A stretch of 64,000 nucleotides of DNA from Opitutia bacterium. Lineage in GTDB: Bacteria > Verrucomicrobiota > Verrucomicrobiia > Opitutales > Seribacteraceae. Where the stretch lies: contig PBLJ01000048.1 of NCBI GenBank assembly GCA_002721705.1, positions 1 to 64,000 of the forward strand. Direction: 5' to 3'. The notes beneath the pieces are model-generated. The model ran no database searches. It saw only the letters and a program-made list of their open reading frames with translations, and had not been told where the DNA came from. The position numbers and the translations under genes are program-made. Shown here one piece after another: positions 27,406 to 37,195 of this stretch. Position 1 is the first letter of the stretch. The number at the start of each line of letters is the position of its first letter.

Positions 27406-27803
27406 AATTACGCAGAAGAATCTTGAAGCGAGAGGAACTCGAGTCGATCAACGTCTCTCCGTTGATCGACGTGGTGTTCATTTTGCTCATTTTCTTCATT
27501 GTCTCGGCCTCCTTCGTCAAAATACCCGGGGTGGAGATAAACAGACCCATGGCATACATCGCCGAAGACCTGCAGAAAAACACAATCCTTTTCGCCTTGG
27601 ACTCGGACGGGGTCATTCATTACGGAGGGGAAGAAATTCCCCTGTCTCAAGTAGGCCCCATGATCGAGGAGCTTCGTCGCGAGGTCGATCTTCCAGTGAC
27701 CATACAAGTCGACCTCGAAGCCGACGGGGCGCAACTCGCCAAAATCGTCCGCGAAGCCACCTTGACGGGAGCGCCAGTCAGCGTGGCGACTCGCAAGCCC
27801 TAG
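27402..27803 (+). CDS. exbD: ExbD/TolR biopolymer transport protein (first copy)
   Basis: The product has 133 residues. The short cytoplasmic basic N-terminus (KLRRRILKREEL) is followed by INVSPLIDVVFILLIFFIVSASF, the single membrane helix with the essential membrane Asp of ExbD/TolR. A periplasmic domain follows (DLEADGAQLAKIVREATLTG). The start overlaps the exbB stop (ATGA). It is the first of two consecutive ExbD genes. Confidence 0.94.
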   Translation: MKLRRRILKREELESINVSPLIDVVFILLIFFIVSASFVKIPGVEINRPMAYIAEDLQKNTILFALDSDGVIHYGGEEIPLSQVGPMIEELRREVDLPVTIQVDLEADGAQLAKIVREATLTGAPVSVATRKP

Positions 27804-27813
27804 CAATCCATCG

Positions 27814-28212
27814 ATGAAGCGACGCCTCTCCATACACCAAGCGGAAAACGTTGAAATCAACGTTTCGCCCCTCATCGACATGGTGTTCATCCTCTTGATC
27901 TTCTTCCTCGTGGCTACCTCGTTCGTCAACGAGATAGGCCTCACCTCGCGGCATCAAGACACCGCCGACCCCAAGCGCAAGCTCGACGAACCTCTTGTCT
28001 TCGAAGTCACTGCCAGGGGCCAAGTACTCGGGGACGGACTAGAACTTGGAATAAGCGGTGTAGGGAGCAGGGTGCGCACCGCTTCCGCCCGCAAACCGAT
28101 GCCTGTTATTCTCAAGATAGAGGAAGGAGCTCGTGCAGACTTGGCTGTGCTAGTCATGGATGCCGCCTTGGGAGCGGGAGCAAAGGCCGTGAAATTATCC
28201 GCCGTCGAATAA
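27814..28212 (+). CDS. ExbD/TolR biopolymer transport protein (second copy)
   Basis: The product has 132 residues. It has the same plan as the preceding gene: KRRLSIHQAENVEINVSPLIDMVFILLIF (continuing FLVATSF), again with the membrane Asp, then a periplasmic domain (EEGARADLAVLVMDAALGAG). The two copies differ clearly outside the membrane helix, so this is an old paralogue pair, perhaps forming a heterodimer in the ExbB pore. The gap to the previous gene is 10 bases and to tonB four bases. Confidence 0.93.
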   Translation: MKRRLSIHQAENVEINVSPLIDMVFILLIFFLVATSFVNEIGLTSRHQDTADPKRKLDEPLVFEVTARGQVLGDGLELGISGVGSRVRTASARKPMPVILKIEEGARADLAVLVMDAALGAGAKAVKLSAVE

Positions 28213-28216
28213 GAGC

Positions 28217-28891
28217 ATGAAATTCATTGGTCAAGCAAAGCGCCTTTGGAAAAACAAACGATTATCGGGCTTTTCCGGTTATGGCATGTTGGCTTCCCTG
28301 GTCGTGACTTGCCTCACGTTCCTCTTACTTCCCCTGTCTCAATACGCGGCCAAGGAGTTGATGCATGTCCGACCGGTATTTTCGCACGAGCTCCCTACTC
28401 CACCGCAGCCCAAGCCGAAACTGGAAAAGCAAGTCGACGCGGAAAATCGGGATGCTCCCGTACAACCGAAAATGGAGAAAGCGCCTCCCAAGTTAAGCCT
28501 CGAGGCCTTGGAAACTGCCCTTGACGTTGGCCCTGGAGATTTTCTTTCCGAATTCGCCTTGTCGGATTTTCAGACTGCGCCTGGAGCGGATGAAGAATTT
28601 GTCTTCAAGCTGCATGAGCTCGATCGCAAACCAACGTCAATCAAGCAAGGCATCGTACGTTATCCCGCTCATCTGAAGAAAAAAGGATTGCAAGGCGTGG
28701 TGAAGCTGGAGGTCCAAATCGACGAAAAGGGAGTCGTTCGGGTACAAGGCGTGATTTCCTCCACTCACGACGATTTCATTCCGCCCTCGGTGAAGGCAGC
28801 GGAAAACTCTTTGTACACGCCTCCTACTCGCAATGGGAAAGCAGTGAAGACAAAGTTCGTGTTGCCTGTGAACTTCACCCTCACCGATTGA
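28217..28891 (+). CDS. tonB: TonB-family energy transducer
   Basis: The product has 224 residues. It has a cytoplasmic N-terminus, a membrane helix at about 20-42 (GMLASLVVTCLTFLLLPLS), then a proline/lysine-rich spacer (HELPTPPQPKPKLEK) and a C-terminal TonB domain at about 145-224 (VRYPAHLKKKGLQGVVKLEV, YTPPTRNGKAVKTKFVLPV). It spans the periplasm and drives TonB-dependent outer-membrane receptors. The spacer is short for a TonB. No receptor gene is in the window, so its cargo is unknown. Confidence 0.92.
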   Translation: MKFIGQAKRLWKNKRLSGFSGYGMLASLVVTCLTFLLLPLSQYAAKELMHVRPVFSHELPTPPQPKPKLEKQVDAENRDAPVQPKMEKAPPKLSLEALETALDVGPGDFLSEFALSDFQTAPGADEEFVFKLHELDRKPTSIKQGIVRYPAHLKKKGLQGVVKLEVQIDEKGVVRVQGVISSTHDDFIPPSVKAAENSLYTPPTRNGKAVKTKFVLPVNFTLTD

Positions 28892-30300
28892 TGAAAAACA
28901 CCTACAAGTTGCTGAAGACGCTCCCGTTTCTCCTGGTCATGGTGGTAGCCGGCCAGTCTCTTCTCGCTCAGGATGAACCCATGGAAGCTTTACCTTTGAA
29001 AACAGCCTTGGGAAATGATTTTTGGTCGCATCCACTATTCCTGAAAAGCTTCTTGGGCGACTATGGATTCCGCACCGAGGTAGAGCCGAGCGTTGATCAA
29101 AAGGAACGGGAAATCCTCCGGGACGTGGTCAGGCAAGCACCCAACGACCTGCGCTTAGCCATAACCACCTTGGAAGGAAAAACGAAGAAAGACTCCAGCG
29201 CAGCCCTTGATTTCACGCTGGCCACGCTCCGTTTTCAAAACGGGCAGCTTACCGGCGCCGCGGAAGCCTACCGAGCCGCCATCAAGAAATTTTCCAATTT
29301 CTTGAGAGCCCACAAGAACCTCGGTCTGGTCCTTATCCAGCAAGGCCACCATGAAGAAGCGTCCAAGGCTTTGCTCAAAGCAATTTCCTTGGGTGAAAAC
29401 GGAGGCATTGCTTTCGTTGCCTTGGGATACAGTTACTTCAACTTGGAACAATATGCTTCCGCGGAAAATGCCTACCGGGCCGCCATACTAAGAAACCCAA
29501 AGGGGGTAGAAGCCCACAATGGATTGGTGAATTGCCTCCTCGAGACCGAACGGCATGCCGAAGCCGTCTCCATGCTTGATGAACTGATACGGAAAAACCC
29601 GGAGGAACGCTTCTATTGGCTCGCCCAAACGAATGCTTACGTGATGCTCGAGAAACCGCTGCAGGCTGCAGTCAACCTAGAGACGCTACGTCGCAAGGGA
29701 GAGCTAGACGGAAGGGGTCACCTGCTGCTCGGCGACCTCTATTACAACCTCGAGTTGGCGCACTTGGCGCTGTCTACCTATAAAGATGCCTTGAAAGCAA
29801 AAGGAAGTCTAGACCCGGGACGATATATTCGGGTGGCTCAAATTCTCATCGAACGCCAGTCCCTGCAAGCGGGCTTCGACTACTTGGAAATCATAAAGGT
29901 GAAATTCGAAGGCGCATTGAGCGAAAACGAACGCTTGGCCTTTCTTTCCGTGAGCGCCCAAGCCGCTTTAGCCCGAAACGACGCCGAGGCGGCGGACTCC
30001 TTTCTCGCCACCATCCTGGAAACGAATCCAAGGGACGGGCAAGCTCTCCTTCTAAGAGGCCGCTATTTCTGGAAACATAAAAACGACCCGGTCGAGGCCG
30101 CCTTTTACTTCGAGCGAGCCGCCAAGGTCGATCAGACTCAAGTCGACGCCCTGATCGAGCACGCTCAAATGGTGGCCGAAAACAAAAAATACGCCGAGGC
30201 CGTCAAATTGCTGGAAAGAGCTCAACTCCTGGAGCCGCAGGAAAACGTGGGCCGATACCTGAAGTCGGTGCGTAACCTCTTGCGAGCCCAAGGAGGTTAG
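28891..30300 (+). CDS. Secreted TPR-repeat protein of the TonB operon
   Basis: The start is ATG 28891, overlapping the tonB stop by one base (TGATG), giving 469 residues. The signal peptide is LPFLLVMVVAGQSLLAQ. Most of the remainder is TPR repeats, for example ALDFTLATLRFQNGQLTGAA, AHKNLGLVLIQQGHHEEASK, YSYFNLEQYASAENAYRAAI and AHNGLVNCLLETERHAEAVS. In TonB2-type operons a TPR protein often closes the cluster. In marine Vibrio such a protein (TtpD-like position) assists the system. Here it is probably a periplasmic scaffold. Confidence 0.9.
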   Translation: MKNTYKLLKTLPFLLVMVVAGQSLLAQDEPMEALPLKTALGNDFWSHPLFLKSFLGDYGFRTEVEPSVDQKEREILRDVVRQAPNDLRLAITTLEGKTKKDSSAALDFTLATLRFQNGQLTGAAEAYRAAIKKFSNFLRAHKNLGLVLIQQGHHEEASKALLKAISLGENGGIAFVALGYSYFNLEQYASAENAYRAAILRNPKGVEAHNGLVNCLLETERHAEAVSMLDELIRKNPEERFYWLAQTNAYVMLEKPLQAAVNLETLRRKGELDGRGHLLLGDLYYNLELAHLALSTYKDALKAKGSLDPGRYIRVAQILIERQSLQAGFDYLEIIKVKFEGALSENERLAFLSVSAQAALARNDAEAADSFLATILETNPRDGQALLLRGRYFWKHKNDPVEAAFYFERAAKVDQTQVDALIEHAQMVAENKKYAEAVKLLERAQLLEPQENVGRYLKSVRNLLRAQGG

Positions 30301-30337
30301 GGATTTACACTAGTTTCGCTCCCTACCGGGACGAGCT

Positions 30338-30589
30338 TCAATCATTGGACACCAAGAGGACTCTTGCGTCTACGCGCTTGCCTCCCCGAATCAAGGTGAG
30401 CGGAAGCCTTTGGCCTACCTTGTAGTTCACGCCCAGGTCCGCATTCAAGCCTCTCATATCCGTGGTGATAGGTTTGCCGCCATATCCCAGGAGGACGTCG
30501 TTTTGCTTGATTCCAGCGTTGAGCAACTCGCGTCCGGCGGGCAATTTATCATTGTTAGTATAAAAAAACAACGGACGCCGGATAAGCAA
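30338..30589 (-). pseudogene. Remnant of a PDZ-domain protein (C-terminal end)
   Basis: The frame on the minus strand encodes LLNAGIKQNDVLLGYGGKPI, then ADLGVNYKVGQRLPLTLIRG and GKRVDARVLLV. This is the second half of a PDZ domain as found at the end of DegP/HtrA-like or peptidase proteins. There is no ATG (only TTG 30589), no ribosome-binding site and no upstream part of the protein. The frame ends in AT-rich sequence that leads into the Gfo/Idh gene. It is most likely the leftover tail of a deleted gene; a tiny free PDZ protein is the weaker alternative. Confidence 0.6.
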
Positions 30590-30682
30590 TCTGACGATTT
30601 TTTCTCACTTTCCACTTTCCATTTCCCCGTTTCCATTGTTCAGTTTCCTCCCACGCCACTTTCCCGACAACCAAACAACACC

Positions 30683-31984
30683 ATGAGCAACACCAAGAAA
30701 AACTTGTCGCGCCGCCATTTCATCCAGTCAGCCGGGTTAGTGTCTGCCCCCTTTATCTTGCCGTCTCATATTTGGGCTGCGAAAGGAAACGACGCTCCCA
30801 ACAACCGAGTGAACGTCGCAGTCATCGGACCAGGCAAACAGGGCAAGAGCCACGTGCACCGCCTGCTTCGCAACTCGGAAACGCAAGTGGTCGGGTTTGC
30901 GGAAGTAGCCAAGGTACGCAGCGACCACACCAAGCAGCTCGTCGAGGGGCATTACGGGAAGAACACGCCCGCCGGCAACTGGAAAGGACTGACGGTCACG
31001 AAAGACTATCGTGAACTGCTGGCCCTGGAACACGTCGACGCCGTCCTCATCGCCACCCCTGACCACTGGCACGGCGAACCCACCATCCTGTCCGCTCGGG
31101 CGGGAAAGCATATTTATTGCGAAAAGCCCATCTCGCTCACCATCAAGGAAGGCCGAGCGATGTCCGACGCGGTAAAGAAGCACAAGGTGATTTTTCAAAC
31201 CGGCAGCCAACAACGCACGGAGTTTGGCGGCAAGTTTCGCCGCACCGTGGAAATGATCCGCAGCGGAGCCATTGGCAACTTGAAGAAAATCCAAGTCTGC
31301 GTGGGCGGTCCGCCCAAACCCTGCGACCTGCCTACGCAACCCGTTCCCGCAGGCATCGACTGGGATGCCTGGCAAGGCCCTGCCCCCGTGCGCGGCTACA
31401 ACAAGGAGCTCTGTCCGGACAACGTCCACAATCACTTCCCTCGATGGCGAGCCTATCGCGAGTACTGCAACGGCTACTTGGCCGACATGGGAGCGCACCA
31501 TTTCGACATCGGCCAATGGGGCATGGACGCCGACCATACCGGCCCGGTCAAGGTCATTCCCCCGAAGTCCGGAGACAAAGGAGTCAAGCTCATCTATGAA
31601 AACGGCATCGAGGTGACGCACGGCAGCCTCCCCGACTGGCGGGGTGGTACCGTCTTCTATGGCGACGAAGGTACCATCTGGGTGGATCGCGGTCCTTGGA
31701 AATCCGATCCCGCCAACCTCATCAAGGACTACAAGGCAACCGTCGAAATCCGCCGACCTAAAAACCACCATTCCGACTGGATCGACTGCATTCGTTCAGG
31801 TGAACAACCTTTGGCTCACGTCGAGGCCGGTCATCGCACCGCCACACTTTGCCAACTGTGCAACATCGGTTATGAACTGCGCCGCGAACTGGACTGGGAT
31901 CCCAAGAGCGAAACCTTCAAGGGGGACGACGAAGCAAACAAGCTGATCGACCGCAAGCGACGCAAGCAATGGTATCGCGTCTAA
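30683..31984 (+). CDS. Tat-exported Gfo/Idh/MocA-family oxidoreductase
   Basis: The start is ATG 30683, giving 433 residues. The N-terminus carries a Tat signal, [20 protein letters not shown], so the folded protein with NAD(P) would be exported to the periplasm. The Rossmann motif is [28 protein letters not shown] and [17 protein letters not shown] carry the EKP motif of the family. [18 protein letters not shown] gives the conserved substrate-site His residues. The family acts on sugars and related polyols. The exact substrate is not readable, but in Verrucomicrobiota such Tat-exported members are numerous and tied to glycan use. Confidence 0.93.
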   Translation: MSNTKKNLSRRHFIQSAGLVSAPFILPSHIWAAKGNDAPNNRVNVAVIGPGKQGKSHVHRLLRNSETQVVGFAEVAKVRSDHTKQLVEGHYGKNTPAGNWKGLTVTKDYRELLALEHVDAVLIATPDHWHGEPTILSARAGKHIYCEKPISLTIKEGRAMSDAVKKHKVIFQTGSQQRTEFGGKFRRTVEMIRSGAIGNLKKIQVCVGGPPKPCDLPTQPVPAGIDWDAWQGPAPVRGYNKELCPDNVHNHFPRWRAYREYCNGYLADMGAHHFDIGQWGMDADHTGPVKVIPPKSGDKGVKLIYENGIEVTHGSLPDWRGGTVFYGDEGTIWVDRGPWKSDPANLIKDYKATVEIRRPKNHHSDWIDCIRSGEQPLAHVEAGHRTATLCQLCNIGYELRRELDWDPKSETFKGDDEANKLIDRKRRKQWYRV

Positions 31985-32051
31985 CGCAAGACGTTTCCCG
32001 CGCTGCAAGATCGACTTCACCGAAACGACAAAACCTTTACGCGTTGGTCAG

Positions 32052-34373
32052 GTGAGTTTCAACAAAAGCAACGCCAACAAGCTCTGCCCTCGGAATCGCA
32101 TCGCTACCACCGCCATCGCATGCCTTCTCGTGTTATTTTGCGCCATGCCAAACGAAAACGACGCCAAGCCCAAGCCCGACGAGGTGAAAGACAAGGAAAA
32201 GCCATCGGAGGAAAAGAGACACGCCCGCAAACCTCTCCCCTCCCCTGAGGAAATCGCCAAGCTCCCGCCCGACGGTGGCCCGAAGTACAACCGCTTGGTC
32301 TTCGAGCAAAGCCCTTACCTGCTGCAACACGCGGCCAATCCGATCGATTGGTACCCATGGGGAAAGGAGGCCTTTGAGAAAGCGCGCAAGGAGGACAAGC
32401 CCGTCTTTCTCTCCGTGGGATACACGACTTGCCACTGGTGTCACGTCATGGAACACGAGTCCTTCGAGGACGAGGAAGTGGCTGCCCTGATGAACAAATG
32501 GTTCGTTTGCGTGAAGGTCGACCGTGAGGAACGTCCCGACATCGACAATGTCTACATGACGGTCACCCAGATGATGACTGGCCGGGGTGGTTGGCCCATG
32601 ACCGTGGTCATGACGCCCGATAAAAAACCGTTTTTCGCGGGCACCTACTTTCCGAAGGTCAGTCGCTTCAATTCCACTGGCATGATGGATCTTTTGCCGC
32701 AACTCCACGATGCATGGGTCAACCAAAGGCCGAAAATCGGGGAAATCACCGAGGTCATCGTCAAGGATCTCGCCCAAGCTTCCGGCGTGCACCCAGGAGA
32801 AAGCCTCGATGAATCAGCTTTTCGGGCGGCCTTCACTGGTTTTCGACGAAGTTACGACTCGGTTAACGGAGGATTTGGCAACCGTCCCAAGTTTCCCACC
32901 GCCCACAACCTGAGTTTTCTGCTCCGCCACCACCAGCGCTTCAAGGAACCCGTGGCCCTTGCCATGGTGGAAAACACCTTGACGAAAATCAGGCTCGGCG
33001 GCGTGTACGACCACATAGGATTGGGCATTCATCGTTACTCGACCGACGAACGCTGGTTCCTCCCTCACTTCGAGAAAATGCTCTACGACCAAGCGCTGTT
33101 CGTCATCGCCAATCTCGAATGTCACCAAATCACCAAAGGAGAAAGCTATGCCCGGAACGCGCGGGAAACCTTGGCTTACGTGCTCCGCGACATGACCGAT
33201 GGAGCGGGAGGGTTCTATTCCGCGGAAGACGCGGACAGCGAGGGAGAAGAAGGTAAATTCTACGTTTGGACGAGAGAGGAAGTCGTTGAAATTCTGGGCG
33301 AAGAGGCCAGCGATCTCTTTTTCAAAGTGTACAACTTCACCCATGAAGGCACTTTCATCGAGGAAGCCACTAGGGAACGCACCGGAACCAACGTCCCGTT
33401 TCTCAACGACCCCTTGGACGTACTGGCTCGACAAATGGGAAAATCGGAGAAGGAGTTGAGCGAAGCACTGGATGCAAGTCGTGAAAAACTTTTCAAGGTG
33501 CGTGAAAAGCGGATTCATCCGCAAAAGGACGACAAGATACTGACCGACTGGAACGGCTTGATGATCTCCGCCTTCGCCCAAGCCGCCCAAACCTTCGACG
33601 ACCCCGCCTACCTGAAGGCCGCCGTCGACGCGGCCGACTTCTGCCTGAGCACCCTGCGTCGGAAGGACGGTCGCCTGCTCAAGCGATCACGCCTGGGCGT
33701 TGCCGGGTTGCCGGCCCATTTGGAAGATTATGCGTTCCTCATCCATGGGTTGGTGGATCTCTACCAAGCGAGCTTTGACGAAAGATACCTACGAGAAGCC
33801 CTTTCGCTGACCGACCTCACCTTGAAACATTTCTGGGATCATGACGGCGCCGGTTTTTTCCTCACTGCGGATGATGGCGAAAAACTCCTTGTTCGAGCTA
33901 TGGAAAGCTATGACGGCGCCTTGCCCTCGGGTAATTCCATCATGGCCCTCAACCTCGTTCGCCTCTCTCGGGCCACGGGTCGAACCGCTTATGAGGAAAA
34001 AGCCCAAGCGCTGGTACAAGCTTTCGCGGGAGCCATCGCGAGAAGCGGCCAAGGACATACCCAATGGCTATGCGCCCTCGACTTCGCAATCGGCCCGTCA
34101 TTGGAAATCGTGATTGCAGGAGACCCCAAGGACAAGGAAGTCCAAGCCATGCTAAAGACGGTTCGGGAACGTTTCCTGCCCAACAAGGTACTGCTCTTTC
34201 GCCCCATGGAAGAAAATCCCCCGATCGTGAAGCTGGCTCCCTTTCTCGAGAACCAAGTCGCTGCGGATGGCAAACCCACCGCCTACGTCTGCCGCGAACA
34301 GGTATGCGAGAAGCCCGTGCACACGGCCAAGGAGCTTGCAGCGTTACTGGACGAGGGGACAAAGAAGCCTTAA
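32052..34373 (+). CDS. DUF255 thioredoxin-like / glycosidase-like protein (YyaL, SPATA20 type)
   Basis: The product has 773 residues from GTG 32052. It has a hydrophobic N-terminus ([17 protein letters not shown]), probably a signal or membrane anchor, then a charged linker. The DUF255 domain starts at about residue 75: [38 protein letters not shown] with a CxxC thioredoxin-like motif, and [19 protein letters not shown]. The remainder is an (alpha/alpha)6 barrel ([39 protein letters not shown]). The physiological role of the family is unsettled. The N-terminal hydrophobic segment is additional to the usual cytoplasmic form. It overlaps the convergent ubiE stop by four bases. Confidence 0.93.
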   Translation: MSFNKSNANKLCPRNRIATTAIACLLVLFCAMPNENDAKPKPDEVKDKEKPSEEKRHARKPLPSPEEIAKLPPDGGPKYNRLVFEQSPYLLQHAANPIDWYPWGKEAFEKARKEDKPVFLSVGYTTCHWCHVMEHESFEDEEVAALMNKWFVCVKVDREERPDIDNVYMTVTQMMTGRGGWPMTVVMTPDKKPFFAGTYFPKVSRFNSTGMMDLLPQLHDAWVNQRPKIGEITEVIVKDLAQASGVHPGESLDESAFRAAFTGFRRSYDSVNGGFGNRPKFPTAHNLSFLLRHHQRFKEPVALAMVENTLTKIRLGGVYDHIGLGIHRYSTDERWFLPHFEKMLYDQALFVIANLECHQITKGESYARNARETLAYVLRDMTDGAGGFYSAEDADSEGEEGKFYVWTREEVVEILGEEASDLFFKVYNFTHEGTFIEEATRERTGTNVPFLNDPLDVLARQMGKSEKELSEALDASREKLFKVREKRIHPQKDDKILTDWNGLMISAFAQAAQTFDDPAYLKAAVDAADFCLSTLRRKDGRLLKRSRLGVAGLPAHLEDYAFLIHGLVDLYQASFDERYLREALSLTDLTLKHFWDHDGAGFFLTADDGEKLLVRAMESYDGALPSGNSIMALNLVRLSRATGRTAYEEKAQALVQAFAGAIARSGQGHTQWLCALDFAIGPSLEIVIAGDPKDKEVQAMLKTVRERFLPNKVLLFRPMEENPPIVKLAPFLENQVAADGKPTAYVCREQVCEKPVHTAKELAALLDEGTKKP

Positions 34374-35083
34374 GCCTCTTTCACGCCGTGGTGTATCGCC
34401 ACGATGGACCCGGTGAGCGACGACGCGGTCACCAAGTCGAAACCAGCCGCCTCCAGCTCGGCTTTCAGCTCACTCTGGTCGGGAAATTTGGAAATCGTTG
34501 CTCCAAGGTATTGATAGGCGCTGCGATCTCTGGTGATCACCCAGGCAAAGAGAGGCAGGATCGCTTTCAGGTAAAGGTAATAGAAGGGACGCAACCAGCA
34601 CGCGGGCTGGCTGAACTCCAGAACGAAGAGACTGCCTCCCGGTCGGAGAACGCGCCTCATTTCGGCGAGCCCGAGGGCACGATCCTCGAGGTTGCGCAAG
34701 CCGAATGCAATGGTAAGGGCATCGACTGAAGCCTCCTCGAAAGGCAAGTCCAGGCAGTCGCCTCGGACAAAACGCAAACGAGACGCATCCGTTTCTCCCG
34801 CCAGGCGAGCTTTCCGAACCGCTTCATCGAGCATGGGTTGGCAAAAGTCCAGCCCGATGACCTCGGTATCGGCGGGCAGAGCGTCCCTGAGAGAAAGGGC
34901 GACGTCTCCACTGCCGGTGGCTAGATCAAGCGCGTTTTTTGGCTCGGCCGACGCCACCATGCGGACAAGGCGCCGACGCCAGATACAATCCATACCGAAA
35001 CTAAGCAGACGATTGGCAAGGTCATACCTGAGGGCAATCCCCGCGAAGGTCCGCTCGACGGCTTCCGCCTCGGGTTCGGTCAT
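34370..35083 (-). CDS. ubiE: Demethylmenaquinone/ubiquinone C-methyltransferase
   Basis: The start is taken at ATG 35083 (237 residues); a TTG five codons upstream is possible. UbiE/MenG features are [20 protein letters not shown], the SAM motif [44 protein letters not shown] and [17 protein letters not shown]. The enzyme methylates the ring of demethylmenaquinone (or the ubiquinone precursor). For this phylum menaquinone is expected, so menG would be an equally good name. It lies 25 bases downstream of the ClpX-like gene on the same strand. Confidence 0.92.
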   Translation of the reverse strand: MTEPEAEAVERTFAGIALRYDLANRLLSFGMDCIWRRRLVRMVASAEPKNALDLATGSGDVALSLRDALPADTEVIGLDFCQPMLDEAVRKARLAGETDASRLRFVRGDCLDLPFEEASVDALTIAFGLRNLEDRALGLAEMRRVLRPGGSLFVLEFSQPACWLRPFYYLYLKAILPLFAWVITRDRSAYQYLGATISKFPDQSELKAELEAAGFDLVTASSLTGSIVAIHHGVKEA

Positions 35084-35108
35084 GACAGAAGTCCGCAAAA
35101 GACGGAAC

Positions 35109-36701
35109 TCAGCTGTCTTCCTCTTCCCCGCGGAAGCTTGTCACCACCCATTTCGACAATTCCTTATCCGGATCGGAAGCGGTTTTCTTGTCGATCGGAA
35201 ACGAATCTTGGCCGGTGCGTTGATGAATAATCTTCAAGCCATGTTCGAAGTCTTGAAACTTGCGTTCGCAAATCGAGTAAACGGAGCGTTCGTTCTTTTT
35301 GGCCAATTCGACGAGGGCACGCTTGGCAGGCTTATGAAAGCGAAGTTCGAACCCGTATTCCTGCTTGAAGTCGGCTGCGAAACGATCCACGTCGTCGAGC
35401 ATGGCGACGTCCATGAGGTCCTTGTTGCCTTCCAGCAGGCTCGATAGTCCGGCAGCTGGATCCTCGATTACTTCGGGCGTGACCGAAAACTCCGTTAAGG
35501 CGGTGGAAGGCAACTCGAACTTGAAATCGCGGAATACACGCTCCAGCACGGTAACGAGGCCACGGGCTCCGGTGTTTTCCTTGTGGGCCAACTCCGCCAC
35601 TTTGTCGATGGCGCCATCGCTTATCTTGAAATGAATCCCGTATCCCTTGAAATCGCTCCGGAACTGTTCGAGGACGTTACCCTCGGATGAACGCAGGATT
35701 TCCGCGAGATCCGCAGGCATCAATTCCTCGCAAGCGACGCGAACCGGCAAACGCCCGACAAATTCGGGTTCGAACCCGTAATTCATGAAGTCCCGGGTTT
35801 CCGCCATGGCGAGGTAACGGGACATGTTCTCGCCCTTTCCCTCGGACGGCCCGAACCCAATCTTGTTTTTGTCCAGTCGCCGTTTCACGTCCTCGGCCAA
35901 CTGGTCGAATGCCCCGCTCACTATGAACAGTACGTTGCGGGTACTGATGCTTCGCTTGCCGCCCTTCTCCCCACGCTGCATGTCCATGATGGATTGCATC
36001 TGCCCCATCATGTCGTGAGCGGAGTGGAGGTTGACCTCGGTTTCCTCCATCAACTTGAGGAGGTTGATCTGCACCCCACGCCCGGAAACGTCGCGCCCTC
36101 CTTGGGACGAAGCGGAAGCGATCTTGTCTATTTCGTCTACGTACACGATGCCGTGCTCGGCCAACTCGACGTCGCCGTCGGCCACCTTGACGAGATCACG
36201 GACAATATCCTCGACGTCGTACCCGACGTAACCGGTCTCCGAAAATTTCGTGGCATCCGCCTTGACGAAGGGCACGCCGATCAATTTAGCCACGTTTCGC
36301 ATCAAGTAAGTCTTTCCTACGCCAGTCGGGCCAAGCAGGAGAACGTTTGGTTTGACGTATTCGCGCTCGGCAAGTTCAGGCGATTCCATGCAGCGGCGGA
36401 CGTGATTGTAATGGTCGCAGACTGCGACTGAAAGCACGCGCTTGGCTTGCTCCTGCTGGATTACGAAACGATCCAGGTAGTCGCGAATTTCCTTGGGCTT
36501 GCGGTCGAATCCCCGGAAGGACTCCTTCGGCTCCTCTGGGACGTCTTCATCCGAAACCTCTTCATTTTCTTCCTCCTCAGCCTGAGCCGCAGCAGCTTTC
36601 ATGAAAGGAGCGAACGCCACTTGCACATTCTGCCCCTTCAGCAATTGCTGAAGTTGCTTTTGGATCTCTTCCAAAGGATTATTTCCATCCTTTTTACTCA
36701 T
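35109..36701 (-). CDS. ClpX-like AAA+ ATPase without N-terminal zinc domain
   Basis: The product has 530 residues. ClpX features are Walker A GPTGVGKT (124-131), pore loop GYVG (157-160), Walker [14 protein letters not shown] (184-196), the IGF tripeptide (281-283) that docks ClpX on Clp[17 protein letters not shown], and the sensor-2 GARGL. The first 70 residues have no Cys4 zinc-binding domain. They consist of a helix and an acidic linker ([18 protein letters not shown]). The C-terminus is extended by about 100 residues (from about 430) after the core. Whether it is the main unfoldase for ClpP or a second specialised one cannot be told, since no clpP or other clpX lies in the window. ubiE follows downstream. 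Confidence 0.9.
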   Translation of the reverse strand: MSKKDGNNPLEEIQKQLQQLLKGQNVQVAFAPFMKAAAAQAEEEENEEVSDEDVPEEPKESFRGFDRKPKEIRDYLDRFVIQQEQAKRVLSVAVCDHYNHVRRCMESPELAEREYVKPNVLLLGPTGVGKTYLMRNVAKLIGVPFVKADATKFSETGYVGYDVEDIVRDLVKVADGDVELAEHGIVYVDEIDKIASASSQGGRDVSGRGVQINLLKLMEETEVNLHSAHDMMGQMQSIMDMQRGEKGGKRSISTRNVLFIVSGAFDQLAEDVKRRLDKNKIGFGPSEGKGENMSRYLAMAETRDFMNYGFEPEFVGRLPVRVACEELMPADLAEILRSSEGNVLEQFRSDFKGYGIHFKISDGAIDKVAELAHKENTGARGLVTVLERVFRDFKFELPSTALTEFSVTPEVIEDPAAGLSSLLEGNKDLMDVAMLDDVDRFAADFKQEYGFELRFHKPAKRALVELAKKNERSVYSICERKFQDFEHGLKIIHQRTGQDSFPIDKKTASDPDKELSKWVVTSFRGEEEDS

Positions 36702-36810
36702 TTCAAAGTTACAAATAAAGGGTTGACAGTTTGTCGGTTACGAAAAAACCTCAGTGTGAAACTACCTCAAAAAATCAGCGAAACCCTAAATTTTCAAACG
36801 GAAAGTTCTC

Positions 36811-37167
36811 ATGGAGGCAAATCTCACTAGACGCCAACAAGGCAACCTCACCAAAAGGAAGATTGTTCTGAAGATTTACGAGGATTGCGAAAAAAAGGGC
36901 AATCCTCACAAACAGAACGTCGTTCGAGAAATCGTGCAAGCGACCTTGGACGCCATACAAGACGCTTTGGCTTCAGGACAAAACATCGAGTTGCGAAAGT
37001 TCGGCGTATTTGAGATTCAAGTCAGAAAGGCCCGCGTGGGTCGTAATCCCAACCGTCCCGAGAAAGACGTCGAGATTCCTCGACGTGCCGTCGTGAAATT
37101 CAAGGCGGGCAAGGAACTCAAGGCTGCTCTCAAGAATCTCGAACTCGACGACTTCGAGGTATCCTGA
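36811..37167 (+). CDS. HU/IHF-family DNA-binding protein
   Basis: The product has 118 residues, with about 15 extra N-terminal residues (MEANLTRRQQGN) before the fold. HU features are LTKRKIVLKIYEDCEKKG, VVREIVQATLDAIQDALASG and ELRKFGVFEIQVRKARVGRNP, the last leading into the DNA-embracing arm and ending in VVKFKAGKELKAAL. It is a nucleoid protein that bends DNA. The family member (HU versus IHF-like) cannot be decided. It is divergent from the ClpX-like gene across 109 bases that contain a TTGACA (36723-36728) but no good -10. Confidence 0.93.
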   Translation: MEANLTRRQQGNLTKRKIVLKIYEDCEKKGNPHKQNVVREIVQATLDAIQDALASGQNIELRKFGVFEIQVRKARVGRNPNRPEKDVEIPRRAVVKFKAGKELKAALKNLELDDFEVS

Positions 37168-37195
37168 AACCGAGAGCGGGCCTCTCCGCCCGACC

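Noticed and set aside
30410-30682. N-terminal extension of the Gfo/Idh oxidoreductase
   Set aside because: The frame is open, but a Tat signal begins right after ATG 30683 and the upstream part is antisense to the PDZ remnant.
36723-36750. Promoter with perfect TTGACA before the HU gene
   Set aside because: No acceptable -10 lies 15-19 bases downstream, so the hexamer alone was not listed as a promoter.
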